From the NCBI GenBank assembly GCA_946894095.1, contig OX335641.1:4296501-4360500 (forward strand): 64,000 nucleotides of DNA, given 5' to 3'. Positions within the stretch are counted from its first letter, which is position 1; the number at the start of each line of letters is the position of its first letter. Below the pieces are notes generated by a model that saw nothing but the letters and a program-made list of their open reading frames with translations, made no database searches and had not been told where the DNA came from. This DNA is from Incurvaria masculella (taxonomy: Eukaryota > Arthropoda > Insecta > Lepidoptera > Incurvariidae). The position numbers were made by a program, and so were the translations under genes. Shown one piece after another: positions 53,291 to 64,000 of this stretch.

Positions 53291-54370
53291 TGCAAATCAT
53301 TAAAGAAAATCAGGGCATTCAATTTGTAGGGCAGTACCTTATCCGTGATTTGTGACCTACCAATATGACCTAGTTTCGGATGCACCTTTCGCGATCGCTG
53401 GTTCTTCATTTCTTGATAGTTGGGAGGTAGAGGCACAATTAGGTAAATTTCGTAAAATACTTTCTGTGGCTCTGAAAGGGTATCAAGGCTACTGAATTAG
53501 TGGAGTGCTTACCGAGTGAACGCCGCTTAATCAGTCTGATTTTACCGATGGATTTCACGCTTCCGGTACAAAATACAATAACAAATAATATTCGTAACCT
53601 TCAAATCCACCTCCATGTTAGATAATGTTAGTTAAAATGTTTATGTCAGTTAAAATAACACTTTTGTCAATTGTGATGTTGCTGTGCTAATTTTATATTT
53701 TTACATTGCAAGTTATCACAAGTTCCTCCGAATATTTAGTAATTCTTAATTTTTAATCAAATCTAACATTGTTAGCCTCATCTAGATTCTAACAATGAAG
53801 TAACATCCCATTAAGAATTCCAAAATATTTCGTTTTAACCTTTTACCTTTGGCTCACAAATGTCTTAATTACTATTCTCTACAAAGCTCTCCAATTTTCC
53901 ACCTCTACTGAGCTCTCCGATGAATTACGACGTGAAATCCCTCCAATATCTTACTACATCCCCTGCATTACCATCGCAGCTCCAGTGGCTTGCGTTTGCT
54001 CAGGGCGGCGTGTCAACGTATTCTAGATGTCTACCTGCCTCCTGGTTATTTCTGTGTTTGCCAAATTGTTCCCTTTTTCGCTTGTTTCCCTAATAATTGA
54101 ATTCCTCCCATTATCGTGGCTTACGCATTCGTATATTAAAACCCCCACTGGATAGCTGTGGAACTTTGTTGAGCTAAGGTCAATGATTTGATTTTAATTT
54201 GCGTTTCGGGTTCATACACGGCGAAGATTTGAAAATTATTTAATTTAAAGGTTTTCATATGGTTGTGGTTTACGGAACGGCTGACAGAAATTATTTCGTA
54301 TAACAGATTTCTGCCCGATTCTCTCAGAAAAAAAATCGATTTAAAAAAATTATAATTAGATTTTTTTTTT
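53291..54370. other. No feature assigned
   Basis: AT-rich DNA without a supported exon or repeat. Confidence 0.4.
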
Positions 54371-54374
54371 TATG

Positions 54375-54665
54375 CGACCTGACATGGATGGCTAATAACA
54401 CAACTACCGTTATGATATTAGCCCAATACACCACATTCCCGAAGGAATTAGGTGCCATGCCAGGACCTTCCCTTTATGAGCACGGCTACATTGAACTGGA
54501 TGGAAAACACGGACAATTTTTCATTGCCGCTTCGACCATCTTTTCATCCAATGCGATGGTACCAACCCGGGCGGGCTTAAACCCTACCACCTAGTAGGGG
54601 AAGGGGACCTACAGTTTTACATGGATTCCGAACCATGGAGCAGCTCGCATTCGTGACGAATGAAA
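54375..54665 (-). mobile_element. SINE family B, best-preserved body
   Basis: Contains every body landmark with few changes (ATTCCCGAAGGAATTAGGTG, ATGAGCACGGCTACATTGAA, CTAGTAGGGGAAGGGGACCT, GAGCAGCTCGCATTCGTGAC). The tRNA-like head is missing. Confidence 0.85.
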
Positions 54666-55461
54666 TGTGACCAAGTGTTCAATTTTATTTTATCAGTAAA
54701 GAACCAATCTTTACGAAAATGTATAGCTTGCCAGTGTCAAGCAAATGTGTAAAGAGTATCTAATTTCTTTTGTCATGACCACTGATCTACTCAATATGTC
54801 GGCATGACCCACGTATACGCTTCACAACACTTCCGCTTTGTAAATGTAAATCGTCATTCTTCCGTAATATTTTACACACGTATTAACAAAACGAACGTTT
54901 TGAAAGTTAGCTAGCCATACAGTCATGAAACAAGTTCCACGTCCCTTTTGCTCAAATATTGACGTCATTAAGACAGCACCTCCATTTGTATCTAGTACCG
55001 GCATGAGAGCTAACAACTGTACATCTAGATTCAAATTCAGCTCTCATCCGTCAGAATGGTCATCCCGTAAGTTTACTTAAAAATCTATCGCCCTTTCCGC
55101 AGTCATCGGCTTCGCATTAGCTCGTATCTACATCGTTAGGGTCGAGGACCCCTGGAGCACTATAATGGATCCACCCAACCCTTGCCCCTATAACGATATT
55201 CCCTGGGGCCTCAAACAATTTGCCGGCCGCTGATCCTCAGCCGTTGCCAATAAGCACCAAAGCCCGCAATATTGCTGAACCGTACCCAGCCTTCTCGTTA
55301 ATCCTCGTATACGAGCAATGTGAACAACCAAAATAAGTAAGGTTTTAACTGTTACTGCGAATCAATAAAACATAAAAATAAATACATTATCCTGGAAAAA
55401 CTGTAAGTAATTGGTTTAAACATAGTGTCATTTTCTTATTGAAAAAGCGAATGAAAGTAAA
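54666..55461. other. No feature assigned
   Basis: Mixed composition. 55085-55310 is less AT-rich than its surround, with no supported frame. Confidence 0.35.
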
Positions 55462-55840
55462 TTGAGCGGCTTGTACAAGTAGCTGAGGGGCTAGGGGACT
55501 TGCCTTCTATGGCAGAGGTCATAGGTTCAAATCCCCGCCCCGTTCAAGCACCACTCTTCTTCCTCTTTCTGAGTTTATTAAGTGCATTTCGTTACGAACG
55601 CGAGCTGTTCCATGGTTCGGAATCTATGTAAAACTGTAGGTGCCCTTCCCCGCTGTACAGGCAGTAGGGCCAAGCCAGCTCGAGTTGATACTGTCAAATT
55701 AGATGAAAAGATGGTCGAAGCGACAGTGAAAAATTGTGGGTGTTTTCCATCCAGCTCAATGTACCTAGCCGTGCCTATAAAGGGAAGGTCGGTGGATGTG
55801 GTTGTAACCCATTTTAGCCATCCATGTCCAGTCACATTTA
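55462..55840 (+). mobile_element. SINE family B, full length with tRNA-like head
   Basis: The head AGTAGCTGAGGGGCTAGGGG carries an A-box-like segment, and GGTTCAAATCCCCGC is a good B-box. The body follows to CCATCCATGTCCAGTCACAT. This is the reference copy for head and orientation. Confidence 0.85.
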
Positions 55841-55847
55841 TTTTATG

Positions 55848-55965
55848 CGACCTGACATGGATGGCTAATACCACACAACTACCTTTATGATATTAGCCCA
55901 ATACACCACATTCCCGAAGGAATTAGGTGCCATGCCAGGACCTTCCCTTGATGAGCACGGCTAGA
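55848..55965 (-). mobile_element. SINE family B tail, inverted next to the full copy
   Basis: GACCTGACATGGATGGCTAA to TCCCTTGATGAGCACGGCTA; it starts about 8 bp from the end of the + copy, tail to tail. Confidence 0.8.
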
Positions 55966-56439
55966 TTACCTATTACTACCTATGATATGGTAATGTCAAA
56001 CGTATAAAAATAAATACAAGCCAAAAACCTGCTTGCGGGATTAAATGTAAAATATTCGAGCGTGTGCGAGATGAAATGACCCGCGTAGGCCAGATCCGCG
56101 CTTCGAGACCCAGCTCCGATTGATATTAGCATAAAGTAGATTAGATTTCGGGTGCTGGCCGGAATATACCGAAGCCTCCCTCCGAATACAGATGCTTCGA
56201 TTAATGAGTAACACGAGGACACGAATATTAATCAACGAAGAGTGAAAGCTAACAGGAAGGGTATACGTTTTTTTCGTCGTGCATTCGTCCGAGCACGTTT
56301 GCCCCATTCGAACCAATGCCTGATGACACGAGACGCCCTTGATTAAATCTCATCAAGGGCGCTTTTTTTTCAATAAACCTAAAAGTTTAAGTTTATTGTT
56401 CATCAAATGTTACAAGCACGAGATATAAAGTTTATAACG

Positions 56440-56710
56440 GGGGCACGGACAATTTTCCATGCCGCTTCGATGCCCTTTTCATCCAGTATGATGTTACTAG
56501 CCTGCGCGGGCTTTACCCCCTAGAGTTTTACATGGATTCCGAACCATGGAACGGCTCGTGTTCGTGTCGAAATGCACTTGTGTGGTATTAGCCATCCATG
56601 TCATGTCATAAAAAAAACTTTTGCAACTTAGAAAGAGAAAGAAAGTGCTTCATGAACGGGGCGGGAATTGAACCCCTGATCTCTGGCATGAGAAGCAAGT
56701 CCCTTTACAG
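56440..56710 (-). mobile_element. SINE family B with head and an embedded second tail
   Basis: The body (GGACAATTTTCCATGCCGCT; TTTTACATGGATTCCGAACC) is followed by GTGGTATTAGCCATCCATGT, the tail of another copy in the opposite orientation, then the reversed head GGGCGGGAATTGAACCCCTG. Confidence 0.75.
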
Positions 56711-56895
56711 AATAGTCAGCCTTATGTTCGCATCCATATGAACAGAACGCATCACCCTCGGCGCCAAAGTAGGCATTGGCATTTCCAAGGAAAACGTATG
56801 TGTCCATTGTGTGGCGTCTAGGGTGATGCCGTTTGTGCATGGTTTCCATATTAGCTTTAAGTAAATGATTTTTCACATAAATCTCTGATCTCATA

Positions 56896-57015
56896 CTTTC
56901 GTATTCAGAGAGCACCAGTCAAAACTTATTACGAGATTAGCACAGGACTAACCATACAAAAACCGGTTTAGTTCGTCGGATTAAAGTTAGTCCGCCTACT
57001 CTGAATACAGCTGTT
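56896..57015 (-). mobile_element. GTCGTAT MITE, copy 1
   Basis: About 120 bp. CGTATTCAGAGAG at the left, ACTCTGAATACAGCTGT at the right. The interior matches the neighbouring copy in reverse. Confidence 0.75.
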
Positions 57016-57053
57016 AATGCAATGTATGCTACAGTTTTACAAATAAAATCCAA

Positions 57054-57172
57054 ACAGCCGTATTGAGAGTGTGCGAACTAACTTAATACGCCGGACTAAA
57101 TCGCTTTTTGTATGGTTGGTCCGGTGCTAATCTCGTACTAAGTTTTGAAAGGTTCTCTCTGGATACGACTGT
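57054..57172 (+). mobile_element. GTCGTAT MITE, copy 2
   Basis: Ends ACAGCCGTATTGAGAG and CTCTCTGGATACGACTGT are inverted. The interior has GACTAAATCGCTTTTTGTAT and GCTAATCTCGTACTAAGTTT. It lies 38 bp from copy 1 in opposite orientation. Confidence 0.8.
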
Positions 57173-59817
57173 TACAGGTTCTGCTAACTTTTTAAAATAA
57201 CTTTTAAATTATACTTGTGTAGTGCGATATCATTTATCGCGTTTAAGGATGGAGTCATTAATATATTTCCTTGAATAACAAATGTTTTGGAAATCCTAAG
57301 CACTTGGTAAGGCCTTGTTTACTCTATGGTAAGGCCGAGACTCCTACATCACTCAACACTTTTCTACAGCAATTCCTCATTTTCACGCACACAAATATAC
57401 AATTTACTTCAGCTGCATCACAAGAGAGGTCCGTTTGAGAGACAGAGGAGAGAGACGGAGAGGAGTTTGTATTACGAGTTTCAAATCACTTATCGAAATT
57501 TTGCTGAGCTGTTCGTTTCTGCAGGTTTACACCATTGAATAGAGCAGGCACTTCAGAGATACACTTAATAGCCCATCCATGGAATTTTATATTTGCGTCC
57601 TCAGACCGCACGCAACGGCGCTGTAACGAGTTCAAATAGGTGCAAGCAAAGTGCAAGCAGGTGATTACCGGATCCGTCCAATAGATGCGAAAAATAGACA
57701 AGACATTAGATATGGTGTCCGAAGTTCAGGTCATTCGTCGGATCGGCACTGAACACGAAATGTAGGTACCGTGAACTAAAACAAAATCGCGCGGGCTCGC
57801 TGGCACCGAGCTGTCATCTGCGTAGCAATCAATGTCGCCCAAAACGAGCAGATCATTTATTTGCACCTGAGAATGGGTTAAGGACAGCACGGAACTAATT
57901 CACGAAATTCAAATTGATTATAATTTATTACTCAATGCAAATCGAAGAAATTGAATCACTGTCATTTCATTCAAATACTTTGGCAAACATATACTATAAT
58001 GAAGCCGACAATTTGCAACTTCATATTACATCCATGGAGGTGAGATTACATACCTTTTTAATCGCGGGTGCTATTTCTGGCTCCCGAACACCGATTCTCG
58101 GGGTCCCCAGTCAAGAGCTGTGTTGACTAATGTCAAATTCGTTTTGCCCAATGTTGTTTTTGGGCACACGCAAAGAGTGGCGAGCTCATTCTGCATAATC
58201 TATACAATTGTCTGTTCTTACCATGGAGCAAATAACGTAATTTTCAAAGTAAATCATTCAAATTACATTATTTCTTAAGTCGTTCATCCATTATTTTTTA
58301 TATTTTTTACTGGTGCAGAGTTCTAAGTTATATCCACTAATGGTCTCTTCACCTCTACACCAATTAGATTTGAAATCACAATGGATTCAATTTCTGAAAA
58401 GCCTATCCGTTGGCCTACATAATACGTCAAGGTACATCTTCAAAGATCGGAGGGTACGCCCCAATTTGCTTTTACTGTCGCCGCAGCTAACAGTTTAATG
58501 CTTGGACATTAAAGCGGCGAGTGGATGGCGGCCTTTATTGGACGCTGCGGGGAGTTCTCTTAACGATATTCCGGATCGTAAAGCGACAGGCCACACGGAG
58601 ATCGCGAAAACCGTTACGTTCCGAGCATGAGTTAGGGATTTGTTGTCAGGTACTGTATTGTGGTACAACTAAATACTTAAAATTACGTCTGGATCTCCGA
58701 GGTTATCGAAGCGATTCATTTTGAATCGGACTTGCCCACAAATATTTTGAATAAAAGATTGTCGAATCCATAGACCTAGCATGCGCGCGCAGCCCTATTT
58801 CTATGGTCGAATCTATGTTCAGTTCCATAACAATCTGTGCTGTTTCTAAATCCTTAGTTTTTAAAACACACACATTCAGCCACATATTGCTGTGTCCTTT
58901 TCTCCGACAAACAGTGCATCGAGGTCGTATGTATTGTGAATGCAGTTTACAGTCCAGATGCTTATGATGGTACATAATTCCTGGTCAATAAAAATTGTAT
59001 ATCCTTACAAACACATATAAAATCGTTGTTTTGTTTATTTAAAATTCTATATTAATGTAGCAACAATAAAAGCTAAATTATCTTTAATGATTTTCTAACC
59101 CCACTTTAAATTTCAATTTAATTAATTTAGAACAGCAACTGTGGGAACATAAACAATAAAAATATAAAGGTGATGTATGCAAGGGCTCATTCACAATTAA
59201 CATTTAAGGGACCTGGGTCTGGGTCCTCCATGAAAGGTTGTTAGAAAACACGTGGTACGTTTGCCGTTACGACGACACAATCTTGACATTTCATCTTAGA
59301 TTTCAGGACTGATGGTATTCCTGAACTGGTGTTGAAGATATGTGCTCTATAATTAGCACCTGTTCCTTCCTTCTCCCCGCGTTGTCCTTGTGTTCTGCCT
59401 TTGAGAACGCGATACCTAACTAGAGTGTCAAACGTGCCATTTAATCCGTAAAAAATGTGTCAAAGTGACGTAAGAAAGTACTACTTTTCGTTTATTTCAG
59501 AGGTGAATAAATATACATTCATTCTTATACAATAAATACATTCTTCCACTCCATGGTTTCAGTTACGTATTTATCACAGCCTCCTGTCGATAAAAGATGT
59601 AACTGTCTTAGCATTGTAAGTAATACTTTAGCGTGCCGTAGCCATGGAGATGATTCTTCACCTCCATGGCCGTAGCTTGTACATTTTCAGATTTACATTT
59701 TACAGACTTCACTTATTTTTTTACGTTTTTAAGTCGAGATAAGAAATACTCATGGAGGTGAAGAAGATAATTTCCTCACCTCCATGGAAATATAAGACTT
59801 TTTTTCCACTATTACAG
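57173..59817. other. Region with repeat fragments, no gene supported
   Basis: 57460-57545 shares AAATCACTTATCGAAATTTT and TTGAATAGAGC-type sequence with 2300-2365. 59640-59795 has TCACCTCCATGG twice and its inverse twice (also at 58034). Open frames at 57914-58126 and 58313-58498 lack recognisable motifs. Confidence 0.35.
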
Positions 59818-60007
59818 ACCTGAGGCACAGGAATGCCCTGCCATGAACAAGCATGAATCGTTCAATGCCTCCAGGATTTCATCACATCTAACAACATCCA
59901 AAAGCAATAGTTGCGAAGTGGCAGGACGCTGTCTCCCAGCTCCAGACCCGGAGACGGGACAAGGCAAGGCCACGCGGTGCAATAAAGACGTCCGCTGCAC
60001 TCGCTAA
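59818..60007 (+). CDS. Candidate terminal coding exon
   Basis: The acceptor TTTTTTTCCACTATTACAG is strong. The phase-2-entry frame from 59819 runs 62 codons to TAA at 60005: PEAQECPAMNKHESFNASRI near the start and CNKDVRCTR at the end, with five cysteines and one N-glycosylation sequon. The other two frames stop early. Codon composition is less AT-rich than the flanks. No family recognised and no upstream exon found. Confidence 0.25.
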
Positions 60008-60662
60008 GTGGAACCGAGAATACGTTCATTTGTTCCCCGCAAAATCTAATTTACTTGCATCTTAAATCTCTTATCACACAGTGCTTTCTTGGTGCTAAAA
60101 CCTCGAAGTCTTAAGGCTATCGTGAAGGCATCGGAAATCAAATAATTTAAAACGGCTTTGCACAGCGAATACCACGGACTGTGGCGAATACCATTAACCG
60201 TTCCCTACCCTTAGGTGGCCCAACCCGGCGGGACTAACTCATTCGCGGGCACGGTACAAAACGAATTTTCGGACCTTATAACTTAGAAACCAAACACAAT
60301 TTTACAATGCCAACGGTCATCAGACATCTAGTTCAATCAAATAAAGCTATTTTGAGTACAAATTAGGATCTTTGACAAGAAATATGGGCATGATCTTCTT
60401 TCCCCGTTTGTATGGTGAGTTGAGCGGGATGGCCCACCAGATTTTAATCAAAAAATTTAATTACTTGAGAAACCTTGAATCTATGTCTGTTTGTTTTTTA
60501 TATATGCGTGATGCTCAGTTCAGTAGTCTATAAGTTATACATAAAACGCAATTTAATTGCCCAAACTCTCCAAGACTCTCTATTAAATGGTTTCTTCTAA
60601 AATTCTAAAACTTTAAAAGGTATGCCTGTTTCTTGGTACATGTGTTCAATTATTAGCAATAC
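60008..60662. other. No feature assigned
   Basis: No supported exon or repeat. Confidence 0.4.
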
Positions 60663-60815
60663 TTAGGCCCGATTATAGGAGATACGGCTGAGTTAATCAA
60701 TATTCAAACACGTCAATTTTAGTGAACCGCATAGAGTTGACTCAGCTCTGTTCGATACTGTCCATAAAAACTGACGTGTTTAATCATATCTTGACGTTGA
60801 CTACATAAATTAGGG
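60663..60815. mobile_element. CAAACACGTCA MITE, copy 2
   Basis: TTAGGCCCGATTATAG at the left, AAATTAGGG at the right. Internal TTCAAACACGTCAATTTTAG pairs with AAAACTGACGTGTTTAATCA, and CGGCTGAGTTAATCAA matches the copy at 47034. Confidence 0.7.
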
Positions 60816-61626
60816 ATCAATTCAATTTCCTGTCCACCAAACTAGGTGCCATACCAGGACCTTCCTTATATTACTTTACTTTACTTGTTTTACAGATTCA
60901 CTCAGTTAATTCAGCCCATATTTGGAATCAATAGCCACTTGATATCAGGAGCTCAGCTTCTCTTGATATAAAAAAAACGTATAAAATCATACTTAAGTAC
61001 TCGCAAATTGAGTTATGTTTTACGTTTGTGATATTTTACTTTTATTATCATGTTAAACTTTATTAAATGTATTGTATAGATATTTATATTCACAGTTTAT
61101 ATAACTTTTGTTTAGCTTGTCTGCAGCTACTTATTTTTTTACACGAAATGAATTTATAGTAATTGACTTTAGGCAATAAAAAATCCCTTGCATGTACCTA
61201 TGTGTATGGAAACAATAAAGCATATTATTATAATATAAAACATGAAAACATACAGACGTAAATCAAAAAAATTTAGGTCCGTAATTTCAAAAACCTAGTA
61301 AACATTAAAAGCATGCAAGCAGTTATCGCGCGTAGTATGGGCATGTATTGGGGGTAGATCAGTGGTGCAAGGTGGAACATTTTTAAACATTTTACTTGAT
61401 GTGCGTACATACTCCATTTACGTTTCAGACAACTGTTACAAAAAAATGTAATAAATATGAGTGGAATGAGAGCAGAGAACCTCGCTTTTCTGCGTGACAA
61501 GGTCATGTTATTGATGCGTCTGCGCATTATGTCACTCCCGAGTCGCTGGCATTGAAATCGTAAGTGCGTTTATGAACTTACTTGCAGACGTCCCAACATC
61601 CGCTGCACAATATAAATACTTCAATC
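60816..61626. other. AT-rich region with a SINE scrap
   Basis: 60846-60870 (AGGTGCCATACCAGGACCTT) is a SINE family B scrap. The rest is AT-rich with no feature. Confidence 0.4.
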
Positions 61627-61886
61627 AATACCTCCGCTGTCCGTCCGTCCGTCCATCCGTCCGTTTGTCATAGGGCTGTATCTTATGAACCATAATAGGT
61701 AGGCAGCTGAAATTTTCACAGGGTGTATATTTATTTTGCCGCTACTACAACAAAAAGGTAAAATTTAAAAATAATAAAAATTAAGGGTGGCCCCCATACA
61801 AAAAAAGTGATTTTTTTATGTTTAATCTTGTACGATGGTACCGAACCCTTCGTGTGCGAGTCCGACTCGCACTTGGCCGGTTTTCC
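61627..61886 (+). repeat. Family A copy 6, 5'-truncated
   Basis: Starts at CCTCCGCTGTCCGTCC and is complete to the GCGAGTCCGACTCGC hairpin and TTGGCCGG. Confidence 0.85.
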
Positions 61887-64000
61887 TTCTACCAGCGCAT
61901 GAACTTTACATACGGGAAACGAATGAATATCACATTTGTTTTGCATATTAAAAATATATCTCGAAAAACTTCAATTTGATGGACGTCATCAATCATTACA
62001 ATTCTCCATTTACTGTTATGTTTTATTTATTTATTTAAAATCATTTTAAAGCTGATGCGCGTACGTCATTGAGTGCACTAATTTTTAATAAAATGTCTGT
62101 TTTTACGATCACTGTATAGTATAATGCTTTCGCGTTTTTCACACATTATTACTTAAGCGGGGCTTACGCGAATAATTTTGAAGAACAATAACATTTAAAT
62201 ACCTTTCTTAAACCCGACGTTTCGAAAGAAGTTAGTTGCATCCAATCGTGGGCACGGGAGAACTGAAGCTCGCCTTCGTCACCGAGTAGTTCATGCAGTT
62301 ACTACCCTCACATTTATTTTTAAGCTAGGGAAACGTTTTCGATTTTTTTATTTTTTAATATCTAATTTCAATGCTTCCGTGTAGATGTCGTTGAATAACC
62401 TCAAATCAATAAGATAACGGTAATTTCGTATCCATTAAATACATAAAATTAACAAATCAAAATAGTTCTTACACATATCACAGCTAGTCGACATGGATTT
62501 CAAGACCCGATACTATTCAAGCTGTTATATGCAAAAACAAATAGTCGTCATTAGTTGTGCTCGAAGCAATATGAATCGGCACTTCTCCAACTGTTCCACC
62601 ATTACCACTTTCTCTTTTTTTCCAAACTACCGATGGAAACCGCAGGTGTAATTTGCAACACACACCGGAGATTAAGGCAACTCTAGAAGGCCGCTTTTTC
62701 TCTCTCCCCCGGCGTGCTCCCATCACGGCAATCCTCGTATTTTGTAGCTTCGGGCCAGGCTATTCCGGAGTGTAATAGACAAAGTTTTGCAGTTTGCTGA
62801 ATAATCGCGAATGTGGGACTTTACTGCTCGAGGTGTTGGCCAGGCCTGGATTAAGGTCACTAGTTCTTTAACGGAATCTAGATGGCGACATTATCTGAAA
62901 AGTTTTAAAAAATCCGTAGATATAGGAATCAGTCCAATTTCCAAAGATATAAATCCATTATCATCGATCTCTATGTCTATAATATTGTGCACTATTTAGA
63001 TACATTCTCTGTAGTGTTGAGCACTATTACTATTGATGGATGACACAGCAATGATCTTGCCAACAATAACGCCTTAACTATGTCGTTTATTTGCCTAAGC
63101 TTTTAAATAAAAGGCCTTCTATCCATTCTGCAAACGTACCATTGTCCTTAAAATTATTTAGAGTGTTGTATCGGGTAAATCAACCATGATACCCCCTTAA
63201 CAATAGGTCCGTACAGGGAAGCGAAAAACTTAGCTGGAAGTCGGCCGGTTACGTTAGTCAATCTGTTGAAGGTGGGAAAGATAATATAGATAGATATAGA
63301 TAGATATAAATGTGTAAATTTCGCTGAATGAAGAAATAAGATCTAAGCAGATGTCGTTAATGACGGAAATCGAGGAAATATTTCAAAATCTAAATCTCAG
63401 TTTATACATTATCAGGGCTGACCCCGACTTTCAAAGTACCCTGTTGACGGTATTGATCATAGCTTGCAGCGTATAAGTATAGTTACGGGTAAACCCACCA
63501 TACGATTGACTCTTAGCAGGCACAGACCTTGGGTTCCTCTCATGCATCACATCTGTAGCTGTAACACATTCTATTCGATTGGAACTGCTAGATGAATAGA
63601 TTCATATTATTAGCACTCGTAAGACTCGACTTCATACTCACGTTTATACAGTTTACGAGATCTTACAGCACTAGGGGGGGGCGCATAGGGCGCGTCGGGG
63701 GCTTTTTTGTTAGGACAATCCTTCTAGATAAAGTACTAGGATCACTGCACCCTCTGAACCTATGTTAGGTTAGGTAAGGGTCATCAGACGACAATATAGC
63801 ATTTAGGTATATAATCATAATTGTGTTATATCATTAATGTGGACGAAAAAAAAGACAAAAAAAAACATCACTTATAGACCAGTGAAGTTTCTTTGCGGGT
63901 TCTTCTTCACTGAGTTGATCGAATCCGCGGATCAATCAAATTGTGACATGACGTAGTGTAGTTTGACTACCAGAAGTTGAATAAATAAATTAATTGAAAT
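61887..64000. other. No gene seen; small repeats
   Basis: 62385-62425 is a fragment of SINE family F. 63284-63310 is a GATA/TAGA microsatellite. 63670-63705 is a short G-rich patch. No supported exon up to the window edge. Confidence 0.4.

Noticed and set aside
63755..63775. TTAGG repeats, as in insect telomeres
   Set aside because: Only about two units; not an array.
1..64000. CRISPR arrays, bacterial operons, viral gene clusters
   Set aside because: No regularly spaced direct repeats, no operon-like gene packing, and no recognisable viral proteins; the window is ordinary insect nuclear DNA.

Overview
This is nuclear DNA from an insect, almost certainly a moth or butterfly (Lepidoptera). 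The evidence is an AT-rich background with spliced genes, Helitron ends terminating in CTAG, a tRNA-derived SINE present in more than a dozen copies, and the dispersed repeat with GTCC microsatellites and a 'CGAGTCCGACTCGCACTTGG' tail that is very common in lepidopteran genomes. There is no bacterial operon structure, rRNA, intact tRNA or CRISPR array. The species cannot be named from sequence alone.

Nearly all protein-coding content lies in the first 19.5 kb. At 857-1617 (+) is the last exon of a CCDC174-like gene, an exon-junction/splicing-associated nuclear protein. Facing it on the minus strand, 4688-19464, is a five-exon gene that I assembled from splice sites and reading phase. It encodes a 309-residue secreted, probably GPI-anchored Ly6/uPAR (three-finger) protein with an acidic Gly-rich stalk. 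All five exons join in phase to one ORF of 930 nt. Its first intron is about 12 kb and contains, on the same strand, two complete GC-rich intronless genes: an S10 serine carboxypeptidase (10895-12289) with a TATA box, and a TTLL6/13-like tubulin polyglutamylase (13920-15752) with upstream ORFs in its leader. Exon 2 of the Ly6 gene is squeezed between two MITEs, one with 14-bp inverted ends and an 8-bp target duplication (hAT type).

From 19.5 to 64 kb I find no complete host gene. It is an AT-rich, transposon-dense interval. It holds a 5'-truncated LINE with a 313-codon open frame (21.5-22.6 kb), a decayed piggyBac-like element with TTAA ends and three palindromes (33.9-35.2 kb), a Helitron (51.4-52.6 kb), many SINE copies, several foldback MITE families (three copies of one within 1.7 kb at 40-41.8 kb), nested insertions that give relative ages, and a 600-bp inverted-repeat element packed with a TTATACG motif (50.1-50.7 kb). 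A few GC-rich islands and two splice-bounded open frames (25.4 kb minus, 59.8 kb plus) might be exons or promoters of genes extending outside the window; they are listed at low confidence.

The most novel-looking items are the nested-gene architecture with MITEs flanking a host exon, the TTATACG foldback element, and two long near-perfect hairpins (7948-7999 and 24995-25060).
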